Source: Mycolicibacter virginiensis
GTDB taxonomy: Bacteria > Actinomycetota > Actinomycetes > Mycobacteriales > Mycobacteriaceae
Direction: 5' to 3'
DNA: 64,000 nucleotides
NCBI RefSeq assembly: GCF_022374935.2
Contig: NZ_CP092430.2
Span: forward strand, 4,278,001 to 4,342,000
The notes beneath the pieces were generated by a model that searched no databases, had not been told where the DNA came from, and saw only the letters and a list, made by a program, of their open reading frames with translations. Below, in pieces: positions 30,128-39,397 of the stretch (positions within the stretch are counted from its first letter, which is position 1; each line of letters opens with the position of its first letter). A program made the position numbers and the translations under genes.

Positions 30128-31278
30128 CCCTTTGCCTCCCGGGGTAGGCCGAGAACCCGCTCGGCGATGATGTTGCGCTGAATCTCGTTCGACCCGCCGT
30201 AGATGGTGTCCGAGCGGGTAAACAGGTAGAGCCGCTGCCACTCGTCGAACTCGCCGTCGCGCAACACCATCGAGTCACGTCCGATGATGTCCATGGCCAG
30301 CTCACCCAGATCGCGATGCCAGTTGGCCCACAACAGCTTCGAAACGTTGTCCTGGCCGGGTTGCTCCACGTCCATGGTGGCCATGGCGTAGGACCGCATC
30401 GACCGCAGGCCGACCCAGGATCGGGTCAACCGCTCGCGAATCAACGGGTCTTCGGCGGCGCCGTTGCGCGCGGCGAGCTCAGCCAGCGAAGACAGTTCAC
30501 GGGCGTAGCGGATCTGCTGGCCCAGTGTCGACACGCCACGCTCAAAGGTGAGCGTGCCCATCGCGACCTTCCAGCCGTCACCGGGCTCCCCGACCACCAG
30601 GTCGGCGTCGGTGCGGGCGTCGTCGAAGAACACCTCGTTGAACTCCGAGGTGCCGGTGAGCTGCACGATCGGCCGGATCTCGACGCCGGGCTGGTCCAAC
30701 GGCACCAACAGGTAAGACAGTCCGTTGTGCCGCTTGGAGCCCTTCTCGGTGCGGGCCACCACGAAGCACCACTGCGACAGGTGCGCCAGTGACGTCCAGA
30801 CCTTCTGGCCATTAATAAGCCACTGCTCACCCGCGCCGTCGAGCACCGCGGTGGTGGCCACATTGGCCAGGTCACTGCCGGCGCCCGGCTCGGAGTAGCC
30901 CTGGCACCACAGCTCGGTGACATTGCGGATGCCGGGCAGGAAACGCTGCTGTTGCTCGGGTGTGCCGAAGGCGATCAGGGTCGGCCCCAGCAGCTCTTCG
31001 CCCAGGTGGTTGACCTTGTCCGGCGCGTCAGCCTTGGCGTACTCCTCGTAGAACGCCACCCGGTGCGCCACCGACAGGCCGCGCCCGCCGTGTTCCACCG
31101 GCCAGCCCAGGCAGGTCAGCCCGGCGTCGGCGAGATGGCGGTTCCACGCCATCCGCTCCTCGAACGCCTCATGCTCCCGCCCCGGGCCCCCGAGGCCCTT
31201 GAGCTCGGCGAACTCCCCGACCAGGTTGTCGGCCAGCCATGCACGGACCTCAGCCCGGAACTCCTCGACTGCTTGCAC
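30124..31278 (-). CDS. fadE30: Acyl-CoA dehydrogenase FadE30
   Basis: A 384-residue FAD-dependent acyl-CoA dehydrogenase that introduces the first double bond into the propanoyl chain of HIP-CoA. Seen in order: EFRAEVRAWLADNL at the N-terminus, GYSEPGAGSDLA (FAD/substrate loop), WTSLAHLSQWCFVVART, and the C-terminal YGGSNEIQRNIIAERVLGLPRE, which packs on FAD. It starts at GTG 31278, only 16 bases from the KstR2 operator, so the leader is short. It is the first gene of fadE30-ipdF-kstR2-fadA6 and is divergent from fadD3, the same arrangement as Rv3560c/Rv3561. Confidence 0.93.
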   Translation of the reverse strand: MQAVEEFRAEVRAWLADNLVGEFAELKGLGGPGREHEAFEERMAWNRHLADAGLTCLGWPVEHGGRGLSVAHRVAFYEEYAKADAPDKVNHLGEELLGPTLIAFGTPEQQQRFLPGIRNVTELWCQGYSEPGAGSDLANVATTAVLDGAGEQWLINGQKVWTSLAHLSQWCFVVARTEKGSKRHNGLSYLLVPLDQPGVEIRPIVQLTGTSEFNEVFFDDARTDADLVVGEPGDGWKVAMGTLTFERGVSTLGQQIRYARELSSLAELAARNGAAEDPLIRERLTRSWVGLRSMRSYAMATMDVEQPGQDNVSKLLWANWHRDLGELAMDIIGRDSMVLRDGEFDEWQRLYLFTRSDTIYGGSNEIQRNIIAERVLGLPREAKG

Positions 31279-31294
31279 CCTTGTAGGCTAACCT

Positions 31295-31308
31295 ACCAAG
31301 CACTTGCT
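31295..31308. promoter_or_regulatory. KstR2 operator between fadE30 and fadD3
   Basis: ACCAAGCACTTGCT matches AnCAAGnnCTTGnT exactly. It lies 16 bases upstream of the fadE30 start and 76 bases upstream of fadD3, so it can govern both divergent operons. GGCTAACCTACC just to its left may overlap the fadE30 promoter. Confidence 0.88.
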
Positions 31309-31384
31309 CGGCTACGAGCCGTCGAGCCCAGGGAGCCCGCGCTGACGGCGATGCCGAGTTCAGCGACGGGGAGGAGCAGCGCCT

Positions 31385-32929
31385 ATGAGTACAGAACCGC
31401 AGACCACACCTGCGGCCCTGGACCACATCGCGCGTGCGCTGCCCGACCATGACGCCCTGGTCACCGAGGACAAGCGCTTCACCTACGCGACCCTGCGCGA
31501 CGAAGTGCGGCGGGCCGCCGCGGCTCTGATCGCCCTGGGCGTGCAGCCCGGCGACCGGGTTGCGCTCTGGTCGCCCAACACCTGGCACTGGGTGATCACC
31601 TGCCTGGGCACTCACTACGCCGGCGGCGTGCTGGTGCCGCTGAACACCCGCTACACCGCCGCAGAGGCCACCGACATCCTGTCCCGCAGCAAGGCCAAGG
31701 TGCTGGTGGGCATGGGCCGGTTCCTCAAGACCGACCGGCTCACCGAACTGGACCGAGACCAGCTGCCCGACCTGCAGCACGTTGTCCGCGTGCCCGTAGA
31801 GGTGGCAGACGGCACCTGGGAAGAGTTCATCGCCGCCGGTGCCGCGGTGCCGGCCGCCGACGTCGACGCCCGCGCCGCCGCCGTCGGACCCGAGGATCTG
31901 TCCGACATCCTGTTCACCTCCGGCACCACCGGCCGCAGCAAGGGCGTGCTCTGCGCGCACCGCCAGTCGCTGGCCGGCCCGGCGGCCTGGGCGGAGTGTG
32001 GTCAGATGACCTCGCAGGACCGCTACCTGTGCATCAACCCGTTCTTTCACAACTTCGGCTACAAGGCCGGCATCCTGGCCTGCCTGCAGACCGGGGCCAC
32101 CCTGATTCCGCAGGTCACGTTCGACCCGGCCGCTGCGCTGCACGCCATCGAATCCCACCGGATCACCGTGCTGCCCGGGCCGCCCACCATCTACCAGACC
32201 CTGCTGGATCACCCCGAGCGTGACCAACACGACCTGAGCTCGCTGCGGTTCGCAGTCACCGGAGCGGCCACCGTCCCGGTCGTGCTGATCGAGCGGATGC
32301 AGACCGAACTCGACATCGACATCGTGCTCACCGCGTACGGGCTGACCGAGTCCGGCGGGTTCGGCACCATGTGCCGGGCCGATGACGACGCCGTCACCGT
32401 CGCCACCACCTGCGGGCGTCCGATCGGCGACTTCGAGCTGCGGTTGGAAAGCACTGGCGGCGACTCGGATTCCGGTGAAGTGCTGCTGCGCAGCGCCAAC
32501 ATCATGCTCGGCTACCTCGATGACCCGGAGGCCACCGCCGCGGCGATCGACGAGCAGGGTTGGCTGCACACCGGCGACATCGGGACCGTGGACGCGGCCG
32601 GGAACCTGCGGATCACCGACCGGCTCAAGGACATGTACATCTCCGGCGGCTTCAACGTCTATCCGGCCGAGATCGAGCAGGCACTGGCCCGCCTCGACGG
32701 CGTGGCCGACGTGGCCGTGATCGGCGTTCCCGATGAGCGGATGGGCGAAGTGGGTCGCGCCTTCATCGTCCGCCGACCCGGATCGACGCTCGACGAACAA
32801 GCAGTGATCGCTTACGCCCGTGAACATTTGGCGAACTTCAAGGCACCGAGATCGGTGACCTTCACCGACTCCCTACCGCGCAATCCCGGCGGCAAGGTGG
32901 TCAAGCATGAATTGAGAGAGTGGGCCTAG
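31385..32929 (+). CDS. fadD3: HIP-CoA synthetase FadD3
   Basis: A 514-residue acyl-CoA synthetase that activates HIP (the C/D-ring propanoate left after ring A/B removal) to HIP-CoA, using ATP and CoA. ANL-superfamily motifs: FTSGTTGRSKG (P-loop, 177-187), YGLTESGGFG, LHTGDIGTVD, RLKDMYISGGFNVYP, and the catalytic lysine at about 504 in NPGGKVVK. A GGGGAGGAG ribosome site is upstream of the ATG. FadD3 makes the KstR2 inducer, so it commits the cell to C/D-ring breakdown. It leads fadD3-fadE31-fadE32-fadE33 and is followed by fadE31 with no gap. Confidence 0.93.
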   Translation: MSTEPQTTPAALDHIARALPDHDALVTEDKRFTYATLRDEVRRAAAALIALGVQPGDRVALWSPNTWHWVITCLGTHYAGGVLVPLNTRYTAAEATDILSRSKAKVLVGMGRFLKTDRLTELDRDQLPDLQHVVRVPVEVADGTWEEFIAAGAAVPAADVDARAAAVGPEDLSDILFTSGTTGRSKGVLCAHRQSLAGPAAWAECGQMTSQDRYLCINPFFHNFGYKAGILACLQTGATLIPQVTFDPAAALHAIESHRITVLPGPPTIYQTLLDHPERDQHDLSSLRFAVTGAATVPVVLIERMQTELDIDIVLTAYGLTESGGFGTMCRADDDAVTVATTCGRPIGDFELRLESTGGDSDSGEVLLRSANIMLGYLDDPEATAAAIDEQGWLHTGDIGTVDAAGNLRITDRLKDMYISGGFNVYPAEIEQALARLDGVADVAVIGVPDERMGEVGRAFIVRRPGSTLDEQAVIAYAREHLANFKAPRSVTFTDSLPRNPGGKVVKHELREWA

Positions 32930-34063
32930 ATGGACTTGAACTATGACGAGGAGACCGAGGCCTTCCGGGCCGAGGTGCGCCAGTTCCTCCACGACAATCG
33001 GGACAAGTTCCCGACCGAGTCCTACGACACCGCCGAGGGTTTCGAGCAGCACCGTCGCTGGGACAAGGTGCTCTTCGACGCCGGCCTGTCGGTGATCGCC
33101 TGGCCGAAGAAGTACGGCGGGCGCGACGCCAGCATGCTGCAGTGGGTGGTGTACGAGGAGGAGTACTTCCGCGCCGGTGCGCCCGGCCGGGCCAGCGCCA
33201 ACGGCACCTCGATGCTGGCGCCGACGCTGTTTGCGCACGGTACCCAAGAGCAGCTGGACCGCATCCTGCCGAAGATGGCCAGCGGCGAGGAGATCTGGGC
33301 GCAGGCATGGTCGGAGCCGGAGTCCGGCAGTGACCTGGCGTCGCTGCGTTCGACGGCCACCAAGGTCGACGGCGGCTGGAAGCTCAACGGGCAAAAGATC
33401 TGGAGCTCGCGGGCCCCATTCGGCGAACGCGGCTTCGGGCTGTTCCGCTCCGACCCCGAAGCCCAGCGCCACCACGGCCTGACCTACTTCATGTTCGACC
33501 TGAAAGCCGACGGCATCACCGTGCGTGCCATCGAACAGCTCGGCGGCGAGACCGGCTTCGGCGAGATCTTCCTCGACGATGTCTTCGTGCCGGACAACGA
33601 CGTGATCGGTGTGCCGAACGAAGGCTGGCGCGCCGCGATGAGCACGTCGAGCAACGAGCGCGGCATGAGCCTGCGCAGCCCGGCCCGGTTCCTGGTGGGC
33701 GCTGAGAAGTTGGCGGCCATGTGGCGCCAGCACGGCAGCGATCCGGTGTTCACCGACCGCGTCGCCGACGCCTGGATCAAGGCGCAGGCCTACCGGTTGC
33801 AGACGTTCGGCACCGTGACCCGGCTGGAGGCCGGCGGTGAGCTGGGCGCGGAGTCCTCGGTGACCAAGGTGTTCTGGTCCGACCTCGACGTTGCCCTGCA
33901 CCAGACCGGTCTGGACATCCGCGGCGCCGACGGCGAGCTCGCCGACGCCTGGACCCACGGTTACCTGTTCTCGCTCGGCGGCCCGATCTACGCCGGCACC
34001 AACGAGATTCAGCGCAATATCATCGCCGAGCGGCTGCTGGGCCTGCCCCGGGAGAAGAAATGA
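32930..34063 (+). CDS. fadE31: Acyl-CoA dehydrogenase FadE31
   Basis: A 377-residue acyl-CoA dehydrogenase. Visible are AWSEPESGSDLASLRSTA (flavin loop), KIWSSRAPFGERGFGLFR, and GPIYAGTNEIQRNIIAERLLGLPRE at the C-terminus. In M. tuberculosis such FadE proteins form alpha2-beta2 heterotetramers; FadE31 has the complete FAD-binding C-terminus and pairs with FadE32 or FadE33, which lack it. The ATG directly follows the fadD3 stop, and its stop overlaps fadE32 by four bases. Reported to act on the last acyclic intermediates of rings C/D. Confidence 0.9.
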   Translation: MDLNYDEETEAFRAEVRQFLHDNRDKFPTESYDTAEGFEQHRRWDKVLFDAGLSVIAWPKKYGGRDASMLQWVVYEEEYFRAGAPGRASANGTSMLAPTLFAHGTQEQLDRILPKMASGEEIWAQAWSEPESGSDLASLRSTATKVDGGWKLNGQKIWSSRAPFGERGFGLFRSDPEAQRHHGLTYFMFDLKADGITVRAIEQLGGETGFGEIFLDDVFVPDNDVIGVPNEGWRAAMSTSSNERGMSLRSPARFLVGAEKLAAMWRQHGSDPVFTDRVADAWIKAQAYRLQTFGTVTRLEAGGELGAESSVTKVFWSDLDVALHQTGLDIRGADGELADAWTHGYLFSLGGPIYAGTNEIQRNIIAERLLGLPREKK

Positions 34064-35025
34064 AATTCGATCTAGACCAAGAGCAGCGCGACTTTGCGGC
34101 CAGCATCGACGCCGCCCTGGGTGCCGCTGACGTGCCCGGCGCGGTGCGCGCCTGGTCGCAGGGCGACGCCGAACGGGGCCGTCAGGTCTGGAATCAGCTG
34201 GCCGAACTCGGCGTGACCGCGCTGGCAGTGCCGGAGGAGTTCGACGGCATCGGCGCCCATCCCGTCGACCTGGTGTTGGCCATCGAAGCGCTCGGCCGCT
34301 GGTGCGTGCCGGGGCCGGTGGTGGAGTCCATCGCGGTGGCACCGATTCTGCTGGCCGGCTCACCTGATGCCGGGTCACAGCTGTCCGGGCTGGCCGCCGG
34401 TGAGCTGATCGCCACCGTGGCACTGCCACCGCACACTCCGCGGGCCCTGGATGCTCAGGCCGCCGACGTGGTGCTGCTGGCCGAGAACGGCCAGGCCGGC
34501 ACGGCACAGGCCGGCACCCGCCACGCCTCGGTAGACCCCAGCCGCGGCGTCTTCGACGTGACCGCGACCGGCGACTCCTGGAATGCCGACACCGCCCGCG
34601 CCTACGAGATGGGTGCCCTGGCCACCGCCGCGCAACTCATCGGTGCCGGGCAGGCGATGCTGAACACCGCCGTCGACTACGCCAAGCAGCGCACCCAGTT
34701 CGGGCGGGTGATCGGCGGCTACCAGGCCATCAAGCACAAGCTGGCCGACGTGCACATCGCGCTTGAGCTGGCCCGCCCACTGGTGTACGGGGCGGCTCTG
34801 TCGTTCGCGGACAACTCGGCCGACACCGCCCGCGACGTCAGCGCCGCCAAGGTGGCCGCGTCCGATGCCGCCCTGCTGGCCGCGCATTCAGCACTGCAGA
34901 CCCACGGCGCGATCGGCTTCACCAGCGAGTGCGACCTGTCGCTGTGGCTGCTGCGGGTGCAGGCCCTGCGTCCCGCGTGGGGTGATGCGACCGCTCACCG
35001 GCGGCGAGTGTTGGAGGCGATCTAA
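34060..35025 (+). CDS. fadE32: Acyl-CoA dehydrogenase subunit FadE32
   Basis: A 321-residue acyl-CoA dehydrogenase homologue, shorter than canonical members. The N-terminal helical domain (FDLDQEQRDFAASIDAALG) and the C-terminal bundle (AVDYAKQRTQFGRVIGGYQAIKHKLADVHI) are present, but the canonical NEIQRNIIAERxLGLP ending is missing. That is the pattern of the partner subunit in mycobacterial heteromeric FadEs. It overlaps fadE31 by four bases, and its stop is directly followed by the fadE33 GTG. Genetic work in M. tuberculosis links FadE32 with oxidation of a methyl-oxo-octanedioyl-CoA intermediate. Confidence 0.9.
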   Translation: MKFDLDQEQRDFAASIDAALGAADVPGAVRAWSQGDAERGRQVWNQLAELGVTALAVPEEFDGIGAHPVDLVLAIEALGRWCVPGPVVESIAVAPILLAGSPDAGSQLSGLAAGELIATVALPPHTPRALDAQAADVVLLAENGQAGTAQAGTRHASVDPSRGVFDVTATGDSWNADTARAYEMGALATAAQLIGAGQAMLNTAVDYAKQRTQFGRVIGGYQAIKHKLADVHIALELARPLVYGAALSFADNSADTARDVSAAKVAASDAALLAAHSALQTHGAIGFTSECDLSLWLLRVQALRPAWGDATAHRRRVLEAI

Positions 35026-35973
35026 GTGGCCCGTAACGACGAACGCGACCTGCTGCGCCAGACCGTGGCCGCACTGGTCGACAAGCACGCTACCCCCGAA
35101 GCAGTACGGGTGGCGATGGAATCCGAGCGCGGCTACGACGAGACCCTGTGGCGGCTGCTGTGCGAGCAGGTCGGCGCCGCCGCCCTGGTGGTGCCCGAGG
35201 AGCTCGGCGGCGCTGGGGGCGAACTGGGCGACGCCGCAGTCGTTCTCGAAGAGCTGGGCAAGGCATTGGTGCCCACTCCGCTGCTGGGAACCATTCTGGC
35301 CGAGCTGGCGCTGCTGGCCGCGCCCGAGCCCGATGCCGAAGCATTGGAACAGCTCGCAGAGGGCGGTGCGATCGGAGCGGTCGTCTTCGACGACGGTTAC
35401 GCGGCTAATGGCGACATCGCCGACGTCGTTGTCGGCACCGACGGTAGCCAGCTCACCCGCTGGACCGAGTTCAGCACCGAGCCGGTGGCCACCATGGACC
35501 CCACCCGGCGCTTGGGCCGGATCACCGCCACCGCCACCGCGCCCATCGGCGACGATCCCGGGATCGCGGACTACGCGGCGATCCTGCTGGCGGCCGAGCA
35601 GATCGGCGCCGCCGCCCGCTGCCTGGACCTGACCGTGGAGTACACCAAGAGCCGGGTGCAGTTCGGCCGGCCGATCGGCAGTTTCCAGGCGCTCAAGCAT
35701 CGGATGGCCGACCTGTACGTGGCCGTGTCGGCCGCGCGCGCCGTTGTCGAGGACGCCATCGCCGAGCCTTCGCCGACCTCGGCCGCGCTGGCGCGGGTGG
35801 TCGCCAGCGAGGCGTTTTCCAAGGTGGCCGGCGAGGCGGTGCAGCTGCACGGCGGTATCGCGATCACTTGGGAAAGTGACATCCAGCTGTACTTCAAACG
35901 CGCGCACGGCAGTTCACAGTTGCTCGGCCTGCCGGCACAGCATCTTCGCCGGTTGCAGGCCGAGGTGCTCTAG
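35026..35973 (+). CDS. fadE33: Acyl-CoA dehydrogenase subunit FadE33
   Basis: A 315-residue homologue of FadE32 with the same reduced architecture: RNDERDLLRQTVAALVDKH at the N-terminus and DLTVEYTKSRVQFGRPIGSFQALKHRMADLYVAVSAARAVVEDA in the helical C-terminal bundle, shown here in parts SRVQFGRPIGSFQALKHR and ADLYVAVSAARAVV. GGIAITWESDIQLYFKRA near the end is typical. It starts at GTG directly after the fadE32 stop. In M. tuberculosis the next gene is aspB; here two extra genes intervene, beginning 19 bases downstream, so the operon probably continues into them. Confidence 0.9.
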   Translation: MARNDERDLLRQTVAALVDKHATPEAVRVAMESERGYDETLWRLLCEQVGAAALVVPEELGGAGGELGDAAVVLEELGKALVPTPLLGTILAELALLAAPEPDAEALEQLAEGGAIGAVVFDDGYAANGDIADVVVGTDGSQLTRWTEFSTEPVATMDPTRRLGRITATATAPIGDDPGIADYAAILLAAEQIGAAARCLDLTVEYTKSRVQFGRPIGSFQALKHRMADLYVAVSAARAVVEDAIAEPSPTSAALARVVASEAFSKVAGEAVQLHGGIAITWESDIQLYFKRAHGSSQLLGLPAQHLRRLQAEVL

Positions 35974-35992
35974 AGCCCCGTACGGTAGCCGC

Positions 35993-36979
35993 ATGTGCAC
36001 CCGACTGGTTTATCTCGGCCCGAACGGCAACATCATCACCGGCCGGTCCATGGACTGGAAGTTGGATCTGGCGACCAATTTGTGGTCGTTGCCGAGGGGT
36101 GTGAAACGCGATGGTCGAGCTGGGGCGAACTCCGCGACCTGGACCGCAAAGTACGGCAGTGTGGTGGCCACCGGCTACGACATCTGCACCACCGACGGCT
36201 TGAACGAAGCCGGGTTGTCCGCCAACCTGCTCTGGTTGGCGGAGTCGGTGTATCCGAAGTACGACGGAAGCCGGCCCGGACTGTGCATCTCGGTCTGGGC
36301 GCAATACGCCCTGGACAACTTCGCCACTGTCGCCGAAGCCGTCGCAGCGCTGAGCACCGGGGCGTTCGATGTGGTTACCGACGGCGTTCCCGGCGAGGAC
36401 CGGCTGGCCACTCTGCACCTGTCACTGTCGGACGCGACTGGTGACAGTGCGATCGTGGAATACGTTGACGGCAAGCAGGTCATCCACCACGGGCGTCAGT
36501 ACCAAGTGATGACGAACTCGCCACTTTTTGATCAGCAGCTCGCGGTCAACGCCTATTGGGAGCAGCTCGGCGGCACCGTCATGCTGCCGGGCACCAATCG
36601 GGCCGCGGACCGATTCGCCCGAGCTTCGTTCTACGTCAACGCGATTCCGAAATCCGACGATATGAAGATCGCACTCGCCTCGGTGCTCAGCGTGGTGCGC
36701 AACGTGTCGGTGCCATTCGGCATCTCTACACCGGGCGAACCGAATATCTCCTCGACCCGCTGGCGCACGGTCGCCCACCACACCCGCAAGCTGTACTGCT
36801 TCGAGTCTGCGCTGACGCCCAACGTGTTCTGGGTGGACCTGGCCAAGCTCGACTTCACCGAGGGCGCCGCGGTTCGCAAGCTCGACCTGGGCTCCGATGA
36901 CAGCAACGTCTTCGCCGGGGAGACATCGTCGGACTTCGTAGTGGCCGAGCCGTTCTCATTCCTCGGCTTGAACCGATGA
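35993..36979 (+). CDS. Choloylglycine (bile salt) hydrolase-family linear amide hydrolase
   Basis: A 328-residue N-terminal-nucleophile hydrolase of the bile salt hydrolase/penicillin V acylase family. Known key residues of bile salt hydrolases appear at matching places: Cys2 (nucleophile after Met removal), Arg18 and Asp21 in ITGRSMDW, Asn175 in VMTNSP, and Arg near 210 in DRFARA. The start follows from the requirement for Cys at position 2. No signal peptide is seen, so it is probably cytosolic. It lies 19 bases after fadE33 and overlaps the secreted lipase gene by four bases, so it should be co-expressed with C/D-ring genes. A substrate such as a conjugated bile acid is attractive but inferred; penicillin V, N-acyl homoserine lactone or other N-acyl amides are possible. 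I do not recall it at this place in M. tuberculosis. Confidence 0.82.
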   Translation: MCTRLVYLGPNGNIITGRSMDWKLDLATNLWSLPRGVKRDGRAGANSATWTAKYGSVVATGYDICTTDGLNEAGLSANLLWLAESVYPKYDGSRPGLCISVWAQYALDNFATVAEAVAALSTGAFDVVTDGVPGEDRLATLHLSLSDATGDSAIVEYVDGKQVIHHGRQYQVMTNSPLFDQQLAVNAYWEQLGGTVMLPGTNRAADRFARASFYVNAIPKSDDMKIALASVLSVVRNVSVPFGISTPGEPNISSTRWRTVAHHTRKLYCFESALTPNVFWVDLAKLDFTEGAAVRKLDLGSDDSNVFAGETSSDFVVAEPFSFLGLNR

Positions 36980-38172
36980 GTTCGATTCGCCGCGGCCGCC
37001 ACCTGGCTGCCGCCTCGCTGTCAGCTGGGCTGATCGCCCTAGTGCTGGCCGCATCGGCAGCCGCTGAACCGGGGCCGCAGTGGTCCGGGCTGGACGCGCG
37101 CGCATACGCCGGTCCCATTCCCGCCGAAGGGGATCTGATCACCTCGGTGCCGCTCGACCCAGCGTTATCGGTGACCGGCGCCGCCAACGCCTTCCGGATC
37201 CTGTACGCCACACCCGATCAGCACGCCCGGCCCGCGGTGAGCACCGCCGCGGTCTTCGTGCCGCACGGAGCGCCCCCGGCCGGCGGGTGGCCGGTGATCG
37301 CGTGGGCGCACGGCACCGTCGGCCTCGGCGACGACTGCACCCCCTCAGCCCGGCCACGCAGTCCCCGCGACAACGAGTACCTTTCGCACTGGCTCGACCA
37401 GGGCTATGTGGTGGTCGGCACCGATTACGTCGGGCTCGGCACGCCAGGGCTGATGAGCTATCTCAACAGCGCCACCGAAGCGCACTCGGTGATCGACTCC
37501 GTGCGAGCCGTCCACCAGATGGACCTGCCGCTGTCCCCCAAGTGGGCGATCGTCGGCCAGTCCCAGGGCGGCGGCGCGGCGATCAACAGCGCCTGGTGGG
37601 CCAGCAGACTCACCGCCGGCACCGGCCTGGATTATCGCGGCGTGGTGGCCACCGGCACCCCGGCCAACATCGAACGACTGGTCATGGAGGCCGGCCCCGA
37701 TCTGCCGCCGCAGGCGGTGCCCCCCGCGGCGATCAGCTACACCTCGTACATCGTGGCTGCCCTGCGCGAAGCGCATCCCGAGATTCCCCTCGATAGCGTG
37801 CTGACTCCACGCGGGCGCGAACTGGCAGACCGGGCCGAAACGGTGTGCAAAACGGAGCTGGATCAGCAGGTGGCGGGAACCACGCTGCACGAGCTGTTCA
37901 GCGCGCCGGTGAGTTCGCTGGACGGTATCGGCGCTGCCCTCGATCGGTTCATGGGCACCCCGACCGACGGGTATGACCGGCCGATATTTCTCGGGCACGG
38001 CCTGCGCGACACCGACGTGCCGCCCCGGTCCAGTCAGACGCTCTACCAGCAGCTGATCGACAACGGCGAGAATGTCGAGCTGCACATCTATCCCGACCAA
38101 GACCATTCGGGCACGGTGCTCGCCTCCATGCCGGACTCCACCCGATTCCTCCATCAACTGATGACAGGGTGA
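36976..38172 (+). CDS. Secreted lipase/esterase
   Basis: A 398-residue alpha/beta-hydrolase of the secretory lipase (LIP, Candida lipase A-like) family. Residues 1-30 are a signal peptide (RRGRH basic start, hydrophobic core LAAASLSAGLIALVLAASAAA). The nucleophile is Ser196 in GQSQGGG; the likely acid and base are Asp in LGHGLRDTDVPP and His in YPDQDHSGT. Its ATG overlaps the stop of the amide hydrolase gene, and it ends 4 bases before aspB. Acting outside the membrane, it could release fatty acids or sterols from esters, which would fit its place in a sterol operon; the substrate is not known. Confidence 0.8.
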   Translation: MSSIRRGRHLAAASLSAGLIALVLAASAAAEPGPQWSGLDARAYAGPIPAEGDLITSVPLDPALSVTGAANAFRILYATPDQHARPAVSTAAVFVPHGAPPAGGWPVIAWAHGTVGLGDDCTPSARPRSPRDNEYLSHWLDQGYVVVGTDYVGLGTPGLMSYLNSATEAHSVIDSVRAVHQMDLPLSPKWAIVGQSQGGGAAINSAWWASRLTAGTGLDYRGVVATGTPANIERLVMEAGPDLPPQAVPPAAISYTSYIVAALREAHPEIPLDSVLTPRGRELADRAETVCKTELDQQVAGTTLHELFSAPVSSLDGIGAALDRFMGTPTDGYDRPIFLGHGLRDTDVPPRSSQTLYQQLIDNGENVELHIYPDQDHSGTVLASMPDSTRFLHQLMTG

Positions 38173-38176
38173 TCGC

Positions 38177-39352
38177 ATGACCAACCATCTCGACCGCACG
38201 GCACTACGCGCCGGTATCCCGCCGTTCCACGTGATGGACGTATGGCTGGCCGCCGCCGAACGCCAGCGCAGCCATGGCGATTTGGTGAACCTGTCGGCAG
38301 GCCAGCCCAGCGTGGGCGCGCCCGAACCGGTGCGTGCCGCCGCCGCGGCGGCCCTGCAGGCCAACGAACTGGGCTACACCGTCGCGTTGGGCATCCCGGA
38401 GCTGCGCTCGGCCATCGCCGGCTCATACGCCGACCGCTACGGACTGTCCGTCGACCCCGACGACGTGGTGGTGACCACCGGCTCGTCGGGCGGATTCCTG
38501 CTGGCCTTTTTGGCCTGTTTCGACGCCGGCGACCGGGTGGCGATCGCCAGCCCCGGCTATCCCTGTTACCGCAACATCCTGACCGCGCTGGGCTGCGAGG
38601 TGGTCGAGATCCCGTGCGGGCCCGAGACCCGCTTCCAGCCCACCGCAGCTATGCTCGCCGAAATCCCCGGGCCGTTGGCCGGGGTGATCGTCGCGAGCCC
38701 GGCCAATCCGACCGGGACCGTGATGGAGCCGGCGGAGCTGGCCGCGATCGCCGCCTGGTGCGACGCCGCCGGGGTGCGGTTGATCAGCGATGAGGTGTAT
38801 CACGGCCTGGTTTACGAGGGCGCCCCGCAGACCAGCTGCGCGTGGGAGACCTCACGAAACGCGGTGGTAGCCAACAGCTTCTCGAAGTACTTTGCGATGA
38901 CCGGCTGGCGATTGGGCTGGCTGCTGGTGCCGCCGGCACTGCGCCGCGCGGTGGATTGTCTGACCGGCAACTTCACCATCTGCCCTCCGGTGCTGGCCCA
39001 GTATGCGGCGGTCGCCGCGTTCACGCCGGAGGCGATCGCCGAAGCGCAAGGCCATCTGCGGCACTACTCCGCCAACCGGGAGCTGCTGCTGGGCGGGCTG
39101 CGGAGCATGGGCATCGATCGGTTGGCTCCCACCGACGGGGCCTTCTATGTCTATGCCGACCTCGCAGAGCACACCGACGATTCGCTGGCGTTCTGCGCGC
39201 GCCTGCTGGCCGACACCGGTCTGGCGCTGACGCCGGGGGTCGACTTCGACACCGAGCGCGGCAACACCTACGTCCGACTGTCGTTCGCCGGCCCCACCGC
39301 CGACATCGAGGAAGCATTGCGCCGACTCCGCGGTTGGCTGCCGCTCCGGTAG
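38177..39352 (+). CDS. aspB: Class I aminotransferase AspB (Rv3565-like)
   Basis: A 391-residue PLP-dependent class I/II aminotransferase. The PLP lysine is Lys237 in NSFSKYFAMTGWRLGW; ASPANPTGT and ISDEVYHGL give the usual Asn and Asp/Tyr cofactor contacts. It resembles aspartate/alanine-type transaminases, but the amino donor is not determinable. It is located at the end of the KstR2 plus-strand operon, as Rv3565 is in M. tuberculosis, starting 4 bases after the lipase stop. A role in disposing of keto acids from ring degradation has not been shown. Confidence 0.82.
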   Translation: MTNHLDRTALRAGIPPFHVMDVWLAAAERQRSHGDLVNLSAGQPSVGAPEPVRAAAAAALQANELGYTVALGIPELRSAIAGSYADRYGLSVDPDDVVVTTGSSGGFLLAFLACFDAGDRVAIASPGYPCYRNILTALGCEVVEIPCGPETRFQPTAAMLAEIPGPLAGVIVASPANPTGTVMEPAELAAIAAWCDAAGVRLISDEVYHGLVYEGAPQTSCAWETSRNAVVANSFSKYFAMTGWRLGWLLVPPALRRAVDCLTGNFTICPPVLAQYAAVAAFTPEAIAEAQGHLRHYSANRELLLGGLRSMGIDRLAPTDGAFYVYADLAEHTDDSLAFCARLLADTGLALTPGVDFDTERGNTYVRLSFAGPTADIEEALRRLRGWLPLR

Positions 39353-39397
39353 GTTTACCTTCCAAGCTGGAAATACCTGATCGAAGGGACCACTGCT

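Noticed and set aside
31250..32827. 525-codon frame antisense to fadD3
   Set aside because: Entirely opposite a strongly conserved acyl-CoA synthetase; composition is that of a GC-rich shadow frame.
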